Below the pieces are notes generated by a model. The model was not told where the DNA came from. It worked only from the letters and a program-made list of their open reading frames with translations, and ran no database searches. Below, one piece after another: positions 47,614 to 57,096 of a stretch of 64,000 nt of DNA (within the stretch, counting starts at the first letter, position 1; each line of letters begins with the position of its first letter). This DNA is from JBKEBQ01 sp047973225 (GTDB lineage Bacteria > Bacillota_I > Bacilli_A > Erysipelotrichales > Erysipelotrichaceae): positions 3,814 to 67,813 of the forward strand of contig JBKEBQ010000023.1 in assembly GCA_047973225.1 (NCBI GenBank). The letters run 5' to 3'. Both the position numbers and the translations under genes were made by a program.

Positions 47614-49058
47614 AGGGTATCCTTTTTGAAAATTTCTAACAACTCTTCAATATTTGCAAAAGAAGCTAAATGATAACGCCAATTGTTGCCACCTATCGTA
47701 GAAGGTATATTGATTCTTGCTTCATCCCCTAAGAATAATAAATCAAATAAGGGAATAATCACCTGTTCTGCATCACTTGCCAAACACAGATTTAATAAAT
47801 TGGTCATAACATCATCAGCTGGTGTTTTGTCCATAAAATAATGATAAATTTGATTTTTTTGTTCGGCAGATAGACTCATATAAAACCCAAGTAAGGTTTG
47901 ATTATCGTGGGTGCCACTAAATAAAACTGTATTGGTATTTCGTAATTTGAAGATTTCTTCTTTTTCCCAATCAAACATAAATTGTAAAACACTCATGCCG
48001 CGTAAATTATAATGTGCGCGTAAGCGCTCTACGCCTTCATTCAATAATCCCAAATCTTCGACAACTAGTTTTATGTCTGGCATGTTTTTATAAAGGGTAT
48101 CAAAAAAGTTATAAGATGGTCCTGGTATCCACTTTCCATCAATAGCACTTTGCGCATCTCCTGGGATGGCCCAAAAAGTATCAAATCCACGGAAATGGTC
48201 AAGACGGACAACATCATATAATTCTTCTTGATAACGAATTCTTTTTAACCAAAATTCATAATTGTTTTGCGCCAATACATCCCACCGATAAATTGGATTC
48301 CCCCACAATTGACCATCTTTTGAAAAGTAGTCTGGTGGAACTCCTGCTTTGAACATCATTTTCTTTCCATCCAAATAAAACTTATCTTGGTTGTAGTATA
48401 CATCAGCAGAATCATATCCCACATAAAATGGTAAATCCCCCATAATGCTAACACCATGTTCATGTGCCATCTTTTTGACTTGTAACCATTGCCTCATAAA
48501 TGTATATTGGGAAAAAAGATGATATCCATACAAATCTTTCATGATTTCATTTTCCAAATTAAAAGGTTCGTGAAATTCATCCCAACTTACATTGTTGTGA
48601 AACTCTTTTAACACTAAAAATTCAACCGTCCGCACAACCAAAGGATACGTTCTTAAAAAGTTTAAATACCCTTTGTTGCTAGGTAAACCATCTTTTACAA
48701 TATCATATATTTGACGTATATATTTGCGTTTATGCGCTTTCACTATCCCATAATCAATATATTGCGTATAAGCGATTTCTTCTACCGCAAACGAGCACTC
48801 ATAAAAAGCAAACAATTCCTTTATATCCACATACATTTCATCTCCTCCATAAGAGGATACTGCTTGATACGGAGAATCCATAAAACCGGTAATGTTGAGT
48901 GGTAAAATCTGCCAAGTTTTGATCTTGGTTCTACCCAAATACCAAATAAATTGTTTACTACTTCCAAAATCGCCAATCCCATATTTACTCGGTAACGAAA
49001 ATATTGGACACATAACGCCTAAATTAGGATGATTGTTTATCAAATGTTCTTTTGCCAT
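47610..49058 (-). CDS. malQ: 4-alpha-glucanotransferase (GH77)
   Basis: 482 residues from the ATG at 49058, chosen for the GGGGG-rich ribosome binding site; an upstream open stretch of 29 codons overlaps the promoter. It transfers maltodextrin segments between chains and recycles the short products of GlgP and PulA. GH77 motifs are present: GIGDFGSSKQFIWYLGRTKIKTWQILPL, nucleophile Asp in VVRLDHFRGFDTFWAIP, acid/base Glu in LVVEDLG and Asp in SGTHDNQT. It is the first gene of the seven-gene glycogen operon. Confidence 0.95.
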   Translation of the reverse strand: MAKEHLINNHPNLGVMCPIFSLPSKYGIGDFGSSKQFIWYLGRTKIKTWQILPLNITGFMDSPYQAVSSYGGDEMYVDIKELFAFYECSFAVEEIAYTQYIDYGIVKAHKRKYIRQIYDIVKDGLPSNKGYLNFLRTYPLVVRTVEFLVLKEFHNNVSWDEFHEPFNLENEIMKDLYGYHLFSQYTFMRQWLQVKKMAHEHGVSIMGDLPFYVGYDSADVYYNQDKFYLDGKKMMFKAGVPPDYFSKDGQLWGNPIYRWDVLAQNNYEFWLKRIRYQEELYDVVRLDHFRGFDTFWAIPGDAQSAIDGKWIPGPSYNFFDTLYKNMPDIKLVVEDLGLLNEGVERLRAHYNLRGMSVLQFMFDWEKEEIFKLRNTNTVLFSGTHDNQTLLGFYMSLSAEQKNQIYHYFMDKTPADDVMTNLLNLCLASDAEQVIIPLFDLLFLGDEARINIPSTIGGNNWRYHLASFANIEELLEIFKKDTL

Positions 49059-49101
49059 ATTTCCCCCTTTGCTCGTTACTATCATTGCTTTATATATATA
49101 C

Positions 49102-49110
49102 ATTATATCA
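49102..49110 (-). promoter_or_regulatory. Extended -10 promoter of the glycogen operon
   Basis: Minus-strand TGATATAAT about 43 nt before the malQ start; no clear -35. Confidence 0.55.
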
Positions 49111-49446
49111 TACTGCAACCAAAACAGCAGAACAATTATCGGCATACTATAAGAGCTTTCAAAATAGGTTTATAGCTACGATCTACCTCCTTTCTATTGC
49201 TTTAATTATATTTTTTCTGACATTAGTGATACTTTCTACAGCACTAAGCATAACATTACAAGACTACATGATCTTTTGAAAACACGCTACAAAAAGAAAG
49301 TGCTTACATTCAGTTGAATAGTACAAGAAAAAAACTAATAAGTGCAAAATAAAATGAAATGAAAATGGTATATTAATAGTAATAGGGTTCAAAAATATTG
49401 TACTGAAGGGTTCACAGGACAGAAATGGGAGGAGAAAAAGAAAAAA
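49111..49446. other. Divergent intergenic region between malQ and the phosphoesterase gene
   Basis: The left end holds the malQ promoter. The right end holds the leader of the 49447 gene, with AGGGTTCA repeated at 49384 and 49407 and TATATTAAT as a possible -10. No further gene. Confidence 0.5.
49384..49414 (+). promoter_or_regulatory. Direct repeat AGGGTTCA in the leader of the LamG/phosphoesterase gene
   Basis: Two identical 8-mers start 23 bp apart, about two helical turns, 33-63 nt before the ATG. A related AGGGTAATAAGGGTTGA lies in the GH101 leader. A binding site of an unknown regulator is possible. Confidence 0.35.
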
Positions 49447-52400
49447 ATGAAAAAAATTGTGAAAAGTATTATCGTGGCTTTCTTAGTTTTTTTGAGCTGT
49501 CAAGTAAGCACGAAACCCATCGTTTTCGCAAACGATGAATTAAGTCCATATCTAGCATTGGATGTTAGTTTTGAGGACTCCATAGAGGATGCATCTACCA
49601 ACAATACCAAGGGAAATATTATTGGTGATGTAAAATTTGTGAAAGGTATAAAAGGTAAGGCAATTCATATTGTGAATGGAACTGAGGGAAGCAAGGACCA
49701 TCACAAAGCTGTACAATATGTCGATTTCGGCAAAAGCGAAAATTTGACATTTGGAAAAGAAGACTATACATTGTCTTTTTGGCTAAATTCTAAAGCGGAT
49801 GCCGGTGATGGTGCAGCCTTACTTTCAAATAAAGATTTTTATTCAGGCTCCAATGTCGGTTTTACTGCCGGAATTTTTGGCAATGGCTTGCGTTTTAACT
49901 TTACCCCTAGTGGGGCAAGCCGTAAAGACATCAATCCAATATCAGATATAGAAACAATGCAAGCAGGATGGCATCACTATACCATTTCCATTGATCGTGG
50001 GAATAAAATAATAGCATATCGTGATGGAGAAGTTGCCAAAGATTTAGACATCAGCAATCTATCCACATCCATCAATACAGATTATAATTTCGTATTGGGT
50101 GCATCTGGTGTATTTGAAAATGGTGTCGTAGATGCGAAAATTGATGAATTGAAAGTTTATAAAACAACGCTATCAAAACAACAAGCACAAATGTTGCACC
50201 TTGATGGATTGGCCAACCAAACATTCCAAGATGCACAAGAAGTATATGAAACGTACAACATTTCAGCAGTAGACAAAACATTATTAGAAACACTAAAAAA
50301 TAACATCGCTACTTTAGAAACTTGGTTAGATAAAACTGGCGATACAAGTAATTATGATGACATTCAAACTGCAATATCTGCAACAAAAGCTGCTCAAACA
50401 GCCGTTATCAATTCCATTGATGAAGTGCCTCAAAAAGGGCAGGTGTTGTATTTAGACTTCGAAGAAAACACAAAAGATAAATCTGGTTATCGTCATGATG
50501 GTGAAATTGTCAATACCGGTGGCGGAAGTTTCTCTTATGGCATTGGTGCTGTTGGTAAAGCCATTCGCATTCAAAGTCCAAACGCTTATGTTGAAAGTCC
50601 TGATGGTGGTGATGCAAGCGAATATATTACATTGCCAAAATCTCAAGATTTAGATTTTGCGGATAAAGATTTTTCAATCGCTTTGTGGACAAAGGTTACA
50701 AAGGCTCCAACTGGAGGAAGTTCAAATGCTTTAATTTCAAATAAAAATTGGTACTCTGGAGGAAATAAGGGCTTTACCTTGGGAACTTTCCGCAATGGAA
50801 CCACTGTTAATGTAACCGCCGAGCAAGGAGGACGCCTTGATACCAGTAGATATCTAACCGCTGATAATAATTGGCATTTTTTGGTAGTCAATGTAAATCG
50901 AAGTGAAAATGAACTAGAATTTTATATTGATAATACATTACAAGAAACCAAAGATATTAGCGCAATGCAGGGATCGATTAGTGCTAGTGGATTGCCTTGG
51001 GTGATTGGCGCATCCGGTGCTTTTTCAAACGGTGTTGAAGACGCTTATTTTGATGAAGTACGTATGTATAAAAGAATTCTTCAAGCAGATGAACAAACAG
51101 CTCTATATGAACAATTTGATGAAGTTAATCTGCTATTGAATGAATTAGAACAAGCAAAAAAAATTGTTGATGAGCAAGAACAAACAGGGCAAGCAAGTCC
51201 AAAGCGCGTGCAAGAAGCTAGAAGTGGATTTACGTATATTGAAGCATCAATTCACGATGCTGACGATCGTAAAGTAACACGCTTAACACGTGACTTAAAT
51301 AACATTATGGATCGCTTCTATCAAACATCAAAACCGATCTTAACATTTAATACCATTACGGACACACACGTAGATCGAGGTCATGGTGAAAGCGAAAATT
51401 ATGATAATTATCTTCAAGATATTCGTTGGTTAAATCCTGATAGTAAAGTCATTATGAACTCTGGTGACTTCACCAACAATGCAAGACCAAATGAGTTTAA
51501 AACCTACTATGAAACACTTGAAAAAAATGCCATTGAAGGAAGACAATACATCAATACTTTAGGAAACCACGATGTTCGTTGGTTATGTGGAAATACCAAT
51601 CCAGAATCTGCAAAAGATCCAACCATTCCAACGTGTTATCCAGACGATAAGGATGCAAATAAATGGAAAACGCAATATCTTCAATACAATACACCATATA
51701 TGGGAGACGATTGGGATGGTGAAAGTGTCTACCATAAAAAATGGGTAGATGGATATTTATTCTTATCTATCAATACTGAAAAAGATCTAAAAGATTGGGC
51801 ATACTTATCCGATGAGCAATTAACTTGGTTAGACGAATCTTTAAAAGAAACAGATCCAAATAAACCAGTATTCCTTTCTTTGCATCAAATCCTTGATGGA
51901 ACCGCAAATTATGAAAAAGGGGATGTAGTCGGAGAACAGGATGAAGCATTAAAAGCCGTCCTTCGTAAATATCCACATGCTGTCTTATATACAGGTCACA
52001 TTCATAGCACAGCCGATCGTGCCGATTTATACCATGGTGATTGGGGATTCATGATGGATATGGCATCATACAGCTATGCCTATACTCCAGGACAAGACAA
52101 ACGTAATCAAATATCATATCAAACAGAGGTGTTTGAAGACAAGGTTGTAATTAAGGTTCGTGACCATACAAGTGGTGAATGGCTGGATGAATATGAAAAG
52201 GAATTTTGGATTGATGATCCAGTGCCAGCGGACCCTAACATTGATACCTATGATATTGATACCAGTAAAATTAGCATTAGCACAGGCAGTAATGAACCAG
52301 ATAAAATAGCAGAGAACATGCTTGATGGTGATAGCGAAACGATTTGGCATTCAAAATGGACCGGCTTAGGCAGTACACGTGATGAAACATGGGTGAACAT

Positions 52401-53877
52401 GAAATTGGATGAACCTATGGAAGTAGCAGGATTCCGTTATAAACCAAGACCTGGCGGTGGTAATGGATCCATTAAAAAGTTTGATGTGTATGTAAGTAAT
52501 GATAATGGCCTTCTATACAGAAAACAAAAGAGTTATACAAAACAAGCAAGTGGTGAATTTAAAGTCGGTAATGAGAATTGGAAAATGTTTGAATTTGATC
52601 CTGTAATTGCGACTGATGTAAAAATTCAAATTCTTGAAAATAATGGCGATGGAATTTATGGTTCGGGTGCTGAAATGCGCTTAATGAAAAGTAAAACAGC
52701 AGACTTAGAAGAAAAAATAAAAACGGAAATTGCTTCTTTTGAACAACTAAATAAACTGTATTACATGCCTGCTTCTTACTTAGCGTTAAAGGATAAAATT
52801 GATCTTGCAAAACAAGCACTAAAAAACCCTAATGAACAAGAACTAAGCGAACTCCTTAGTCAAATAGAAGAAAAAACCGCCGCTTTAGAGTTACGCCCTG
52901 TCACCAACCTAAATGATAGCTACGACCTCATATACGATGAAAAAATAGCAGTGTCACCGCTTTTAACTGGCGGAATTTGGGAAGCTAGTTCTAGTGGTAT
53001 TGTGGAAATTACAAATGTAGAAAAGGGATATCAACTTCATGCACAGAAAGTCGGAGAAACAACGCTCACCTATACGGCCATCAATGGCGCACAAAAAGAT
53101 GTAAGTGTAAAGGTCATTGCGAACACTACTAAATTAATGGATAAAATTGCAGAGATGGAAACTTTGGATAAAGCAGCGTATACACCTGCTTCACTTGCAA
53201 AATTGCAACAACAAATAAACAAAGCAAAAACACTTTTAGAAGGCGCAAAGGATCAAGCAGACATTGAAGAAGCCATTACACAATTAGATCAAGCAAAACA
53301 AGCTTTGATAAAACGTGCGGATAAAACTGAACTGACTTCTTTATCAGAAGATCTAAAAACATATGAAGAATCTGCGTATACACCACACAGCTTTAACGTT
53401 TTGCAACAGCAACTAGATCGTGTTGCAAACATCCTCGTTGATGAAAATGTCACACAAGAAAATGTTGACCAATTGGTGCAAGATTTATTAGCTGCAAAAA
53501 ATACGTTAATCAAGCAAGAGCTTGTTGATCAATTAGAGGAAACATTAAATAAAGCAAAAACACATAAAGAAAAAGATTACACCAAAGCTAGTTATAAAAA
53601 CCTAGCATCAGCAATGAATAATGCAAAACAAATGTTGGAAGATGTCAAAAACAGAACCCTTAATGAAGAACAAGTAATCGAGATGGAAAAATCATTAACA
53701 CAAGCCATCAATGACTTGAAGATAAAGGAAACAGAAGTAACAAAACCAGACCCTGAGTCTCCCGCTGCATCGATTGATACATCGGACACAAGCAATTTAT
53801 CAATGTTATTGATGTCCTTTATGGTTGCCGGAATCTTTCTTATCTATACAAAGAAAAAAAAGTTTATAAAAAAATAG
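49447..53877 (+). CDS. Large secreted metallophosphoesterase with two LamG domains, F5/8C domain and FIVAR repeats
   Basis: 1476 residues with a signal peptide (1-29). Two LamG/concanavalin-like domains (about 30-255 and 335-560) share SNK(D/N)(F/W)YSG and GASG blocks. A calcineurin-like phosphoesterase domain (about 630-900) has D639-T-H641, GD in NSGDFTNN, G706-N-H-D709, SLHQ and G850-H-I-H853, all expected metal ligands. A discoidin/F5-8C domain (about 935-1085) and three or more FIVAR-type helical repeats (about 1090-1445) follow. The tail is SIDTSDTSN, a hydrophobic helix and KKKKFIKK, without LPXTG. The substrate is not evident; carbohydrate-binding modules suggest a surface polysaccharide or glycoconjugate phosphate. 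GGGAGGAG lies before the ATG. Confidence 0.87.
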   Translation: MKKIVKSIIVAFLVFLSCQVSTKPIVFANDELSPYLALDVSFEDSIEDASTNNTKGNIIGDVKFVKGIKGKAIHIVNGTEGSKDHHKAVQYVDFGKSENLTFGKEDYTLSFWLNSKADAGDGAALLSNKDFYSGSNVGFTAGIFGNGLRFNFTPSGASRKDINPISDIETMQAGWHHYTISIDRGNKIIAYRDGEVAKDLDISNLSTSINTDYNFVLGASGVFENGVVDAKIDELKVYKTTLSKQQAQMLHLDGLANQTFQDAQEVYETYNISAVDKTLLETLKNNIATLETWLDKTGDTSNYDDIQTAISATKAAQTAVINSIDEVPQKGQVLYLDFEENTKDKSGYRHDGEIVNTGGGSFSYGIGAVGKAIRIQSPNAYVESPDGGDASEYITLPKSQDLDFADKDFSIALWTKVTKAPTGGSSNALISNKNWYSGGNKGFTLGTFRNGTTVNVTAEQGGRLDTSRYLTADNNWHFLVVNVNRSENELEFYIDNTLQETKDISAMQGSISASGLPWVIGASGAFSNGVEDAYFDEVRMYKRILQADEQTALYEQFDEVNLLLNELEQAKKIVDEQEQTGQASPKRVQEARSGFTYIEASIHDADDRKVTRLTRDLNNIMDRFYQTSKPILTFNTITDTHVDRGHGESENYDNYLQDIRWLNPDSKVIMNSGDFTNNARPNEFKTYYETLEKNAIEGRQYINTLGNHDVRWLCGNTNPESAKDPTIPTCYPDDKDANKWKTQYLQYNTPYMGDDWDGESVYHKKWVDGYLFLSINTEKDLKDWAYLSDEQLTWLDESLKETDPNKPVFLSLHQILDGTANYEKGDVVGEQDEALKAVLRKYPHAVLYTGHIHSTADRADLYHGDWGFMMDMASYSYAYTPGQDKRNQISYQTEVFEDKVVIKVRDHTSGEWLDEYEKEFWIDDPVPADPNIDTYDIDTSKISISTGSNEPDKIAENMLDGDSETIWHSKWTGLGSTRDETWVNMKLDEPMEVAGFRYKPRPGGGNGSIKKFDVYVSNDNGLLYRKQKSYTKQASGEFKVGNENWKMFEFDPVIATDVKIQILENNGDGIYGSGAEMRLMKSKTADLEEKIKTEIASFEQLNKLYYMPASYLALKDKIDLAKQALKNPNEQELSELLSQIEEKTAALELRPVTNLNDSYDLIYDEKIAVSPLLTGGIWEASSSGIVEITNVEKGYQLHAQKVGETTLTYTAINGAQKDVSVKVIANTTKLMDKIAEMETLDKAAYTPASLAKLQQQINKAKTLLEGAKDQADIEEAITQLDQAKQALIKRADKTELTSLSEDLKTYEESAYTPHSFNVLQQQLDRVANILVDENVTQENVDQLVQDLLAAKNTLIKQELVDQLEETLNKAKTHKEKDYTKASYKNLASAMNNAKQMLEDVKNRTLNEEQVIEMEKSLTQAINDLKIKETEVTKPDPESPAASIDTSDTSNLSMLLMSFMVAGIFLIYTKKKKFIKK

Positions 53878-53954
53878 TTTGTTTCAAACTATAATTTGAA
53901 CCAACATTAAGGATTGTATGATTTTTATAAAGTTTAAAGTTCCTTAATAAAGCA

Positions 53955-53997
53955 AAAAAAGCAACGATCACATTTCTAATGTGTAGTTGCTTTTTTG
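53955..53997. terminator. Bidirectional terminator after the phosphoesterase gene
   Basis: AAAAAAGCAAC and CACAT pair with ATGTG and GTTGCTTTTTT around a TTCTA loop, with one small internal mismatch. Confidence 0.82.
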
Positions 53998-54018
53998 TTA
54001 TGATTTTCTTGAATTTGA

Positions 54019-54918
54019 TTATCTATTGATAGATCTGGAAATCATGGAAACACTATGGCGCATTCCACGAATTGCTTTGCTCATCGCAAAAATATTTTCA
54101 ACAGGAGCTAACCCTGCATATCCGGCATCACCTATATGTTGAATATCTACACCACAAATTTTATTCTCTATTGCTATTTGTGCAATTGTTTCTGGATCAC
54201 TGCTTTCTTGACTTGTACCAATTGCACTGAGCACCAACACATCTTTTTCATGTGCTCGTTTTACAATTCGCTTTAAATCCATACTGTCAAATCCTGGCAC
54301 TGTTCCAACCGCAGGAACCAAAATAATATCCGCACCAGCCTCTATGAAAGCATCAAGTGTTACTACATCAATGATCTTCTCACTTGCTCCAGCACCATGC
54401 ATCTTTCCTGCAATAATTAGACCTGAAAAATGTTTTTTTGCTATTTCTAATGTTTTGATGATTTCTTTATTGCTCACCCCTGTCCCAGGATTTCCTGTAA
54501 AACAAACAAAGTCAAACTTTAAGCGCTCTATTTCTTGAATGGTTTTTAAACTCGCTTGTCTTCCTTGCGAAATTTCTAAGCGTTCTTCTGCCATATTTAC
54601 CGCTTCATCAACCGGCTCTAAGTTTACACCAATAGGACGGCCAACCAATGCGTGCAGTTCTTCTACTACATTTTGTTTTGTTTCTACTAGTCCATGAATC
54701 ACGGGATTGAGTACATCAAGTCCATTAAGTAAAATTAAATCTGCGCCAAACGCTCTTGCTAATTCGGCATTTGTAATGTCCTCTACAGAGGGCATTCTAA
54801 AAGTAACATTCTCACTCATAATAATACGTCCTTCACTTGCTGCAATACTTTGCTTCAACTCTTGTGCAGTCATAGACAGTATTTCTGATGCATTACAGCT
54901 AATAAACCTTTTGTTCAT
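54019..54918 (-). CDS. Conserved TIM-barrel protein of unknown function (DUF7916-like)
   Basis: 299 residues, soluble. The sequence has the look of a phosphate-binding TIM barrel: FGADLILLNGLDV, GRPIGVNLEPVDEA, FDFVCFTGNPGTGVSNKEI, LIIAGKMHGAGASEKI, EAGADIILVPAVGTVPG, LVLSAIGTSQESSDPETI, GVDIQHIGDAGYAGLAPVENI. I recognise a conserved Firmicute family often mislabelled as haloacid dehalogenase-like and, from memory, now listed as DUF7916. Relatives often sit near sugar PTS genes, but none is here. AAGGAGAA precedes the ATG. It is transcribed alone. Confidence 0.75.
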   Translation of the reverse strand: MNKRFISCNASEILSMTAQELKQSIAASEGRIIMSENVTFRMPSVEDITNAELARAFGADLILLNGLDVLNPVIHGLVETKQNVVEELHALVGRPIGVNLEPVDEAVNMAEERLEISQGRQASLKTIQEIERLKFDFVCFTGNPGTGVSNKEIIKTLEIAKKHFSGLIIAGKMHGAGASEKIIDVVTLDAFIEAGADIILVPAVGTVPGFDSMDLKRIVKRAHEKDVLVLSAIGTSQESSDPETIAQIAIENKICGVDIQHIGDAGYAGLAPVENIFAMSKAIRGMRHSVSMISRSINR

Positions 54919-55009
54919 ATTCGTTCTCCTTTTAATTATTATATGTAACTTATATTCATAATAAATGACCGTCTTTTTATTGTCAATTTTTTCAATTACA
55001 TCGAAAAAA

Positions 55010-55522
55010 GATGCGCATCTAATTTATCAAGTGTTGCTATTTTTTCTTGCATCAACTTTTGCACTTTACGTGAATGCGTATTGTGCTCTAAAGATATAAG
55101 ATATTTTTTCATTGTCTTTTTCGCTTAGCGTTTGGCTTTAGGCGATACTACATGTTTTTCTCTTAGCCATCTATTTAAAGTGGAATCAGAGACTTTGATA
55201 TGTAAGTCAACAAAAACAATTTCACAGAAATGTCAAGATTTGTATCTTGGAAGCCATTAATATACATATCAACAATTTTTTGCTTATCTTCATTTGAAAA
55301 AATCGCAGCAGGTTTTCTACCTTTATTTTTGTGTCTAAATTCTTGTTTACCTTGATTTTTATAAACAATGATCAATTGATTAATCGTGCGTCTTGTACAT
55401 TGTAGTTTACGCATAGCAACATTTTTATTATCATTCGTATCAACTAGTTTCTTTATTACTTCATATTTTTTTAATTCCTGCATTATTAGCTCTACCGCTC
55501 TTATAATTACCTCATCTTTCAT
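55010..55522 (-). pseudogene. ISNCY-like transposase N-terminal remnant
   Basis: The intact frame (55175-55522) carries the helix-turn-helix part of a transposase (EVIKKLVDTNDNKNVAMRKLQCTRRTINQLI; FRHKNKGRKPAAIFSNEDKQKIVDMY). A frame change near 55200 leads into KVSDSTLNRWLREKHVVSPKAKR, a stop, and then KKYLISLEHNTHSRKVQKLMQEKIATLDKLDAH. The catalytic domain is missing. The pattern fits the ISNCY/IS1202-like group. It is inactive. Confidence 0.75.
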
Positions 55523-55618
55523 AGATGGTAATCATACAACTGTATGGAGACATTATCATATGAACCACACACATGTGAATAAACTCTATAATTCCTCCTT
55601 TTATATTTATGAAAAACT

Positions 55619-55627
55619 TGATATAAT
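55619..55627 (+). promoter_or_regulatory. Extended -10 promoter of the zinc-ribbon membrane protein gene
   Basis: TGATATAAT about 31 nt before the ATG at 55659. Confidence 0.55.
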
Positions 55628-55658
55628 ATAAATCATTACAACATTCTGGAGGTTATGT

Positions 55659-56063
55659 ATGCAACGATTCAAATACGCTCTATATCGCTTTATGTATGGA
55701 AGATATGGTAGCGATACTTTAAATATCACAATACTGATTACAGGTTTTTTATTAAGTCTATGCAATAGTTTGTGGTTTGGAAATACTTTTCTTCCATGGG
55801 TTTCTTTTTTATTATATTTTTTGTGTATTTATCGAATGTATTCAAAAAAGATCACCCAGCGCCGAAAAGAAAATACTAAGTTTTTAAGTTTTTTTCGCCC
55901 TCTTACTCGCAGAATAAATCTATATAAAAAACAAAAAATAGATCCTTCTCATCGTTACTTTATTTGCCCTTGCTGCAAACAAAGTATTCGCGTACCTCGT
56001 GGTCGAGGAAAAATCGAAATTACATGCCCTTCTTGTAAACAAAAGTTCATTAAAAAATCGTAA
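55659..56063 (+). CDS. Small membrane protein with C-terminal zinc ribbon
   Basis: 134 residues: start MQRFKYALYRFMYGRYGSD, two membrane helices (about 22-41 and 45-62), a basic linker, and a zinc ribbon CPCCKQSIRVPRGRGKIEITCPSC (Cys at about 106, 109, 126, 129). This is a widespread Firmicute family without known function. GGAGG with correct spacing precedes the ATG. Confidence 0.75.
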   Translation: MQRFKYALYRFMYGRYGSDTLNITILITGFLLSLCNSLWFGNTFLPWVSFLLYFLCIYRMYSKKITQRRKENTKFLSFFRPLTRRINLYKKQKIDPSHRYFICPCCKQSIRVPRGRGKIEITCPSCKQKFIKKS

Positions 56064-56069
56064 ATTAAT

Positions 56070-56099
56070 AAAAAGCGAAAATCATTTCGCTTTTTATTT
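56070..56099. terminator. Bidirectional terminator between the zinc-ribbon and epimerase genes
   Basis: AAAAAGCGAAA / TTTCGCTTTTT perfect stem with an ATCA loop. The epimerase stop codon lies in its right flank. Confidence 0.85.
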
Positions 56100-56951
56100 T
56101 TCAATAGAAATCGTATACGAAATATTGAACTCTTCATCTGGTTTTAAGTTTATCATGCCTTCGCGCTGTTCAAACGAAATATCATTTTTTTGGAAATCAG
56201 GCAATGTACACCAAGGTTCAATGCATACAAAAGGAGCTCCTTTGCTCGCTGTCCATAAAGCGAGATACGTAAATCCTTCAATGGAAATACGAATGCTATG
56301 TCTTTTACTTTGTAAGCTTACAAATTTACTTTTCATCCCCTTAAAAATATACGTAGAAACTTTTTTAAATTCACTATAGTTAAACGCCAATTCCTTCATC
56401 TTGACCTTTTTGTAATATGGCTTTGTTTGCCCTTCAAAGATGAGTTGTTCAAGTTCTTCCACTTCTTCAAAAACAAGTTTATAATCTTCAAACATCTCTT
56501 TAGATGTAATAGGACAATTAAATCCAGGATGCAAGCCGAATCCAAATGGCATTGTTTCATTATCCTTATTTTTAATTTTGTAGTCAATTTGAAGAGTGGA
56601 ATCACACAACATATAGTGAATTTGGTATCTAAACTCGTAAGGATATACCTGCCTTGTGGCTTCATTACTACAAAGTGCAAAAGCAATAGAGGTCTCATCC
56701 TGCTTGATACAAGTCAAATTTGAGATACGGATGAATCCATGATTTTTTAGTGCATAGATATTTCCTTTTGCTTTATATTGTTTGGTATAGGTATTAGCTA
56801 CAATCGGAAAGAGCGTCGGATTTTTACCAGTCCAAAACTGTTCGCTTCCTTGCCAAAGATAATTCACCTTTGTTTCTAAATCCTGAAAAGATAGCATTTC
56901 CCCACCTTTGCTTGTGAACGTAACTTCAAATTTTGCATTTTTTATATTCAT
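56094..56951 (-). CDS. Aldose 1-epimerase family protein (LacX-like)
   Basis: 285 residues with a galactose-mutarotase-like beta-sandwich: EVTFTSKGGEMLSFQDLETKVNYLWQG, WTGKNPTLFPIVAN, NHGFIRISNLTC, MPFGFGLHPGFNCPI (with the catalytic His) and EPWCTLPD. It probably interconverts sugar anomers; LacX homologues are of this size. The substrate is unknown. A TATAAT box and AAGGAG precede the start. Confidence 0.87.
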   Translation of the reverse strand: MNIKNAKFEVTFTSKGGEMLSFQDLETKVNYLWQGSEQFWTGKNPTLFPIVANTYTKQYKAKGNIYALKNHGFIRISNLTCIKQDETSIAFALCSNEATRQVYPYEFRYQIHYMLCDSTLQIDYKIKNKDNETMPFGFGLHPGFNCPITSKEMFEDYKLVFEEVEELEQLIFEGQTKPYYKKVKMKELAFNYSEFKKVSTYIFKGMKSKFVSLQSKRHSIRISIEGFTYLALWTASKGAPFVCIEPWCTLPDFQKNDISFEQREGMINLKPDEEFNISYTISIEK

Positions 56952-57092
56952 TTCTTGCTCCTTACTGATATTATAAAAATACGTTTTTTTCTATCCATGA
57001 TCTTACTTTTTTTCATTTATTCTATAATTGTAACATATTTTCATTCTTTGGTTGTAGTTTGCTTGACTATCGACTGAAACTCGTTTATTATA
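56952..57092. other. Leader of the epimerase gene and promoter of small-RNA unit 1
   Basis: Together with 57097-57323 this forms a 372-nt gap without protein genes. The left part serves the minus-strand epimerase gene; the right part holds the plus-strand promoter at 57063-57091. Confidence 0.5.
57063..57091 (+). promoter_or_regulatory. Sigma-A type promoter of small-RNA unit 1
   Basis: TTGACT, 17-nt spacer, TATTAT. No protein gene follows on this strand. Confidence 0.6.
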
Positions 57093-57096
57093 TAGA

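Noticed and set aside
54019..54918. Haloacid dehalogenase assignment for the TIM-barrel protein
   Set aside because: No DxDGT motif and the sequence pattern is a TIM barrel; the common database label appears wrong.
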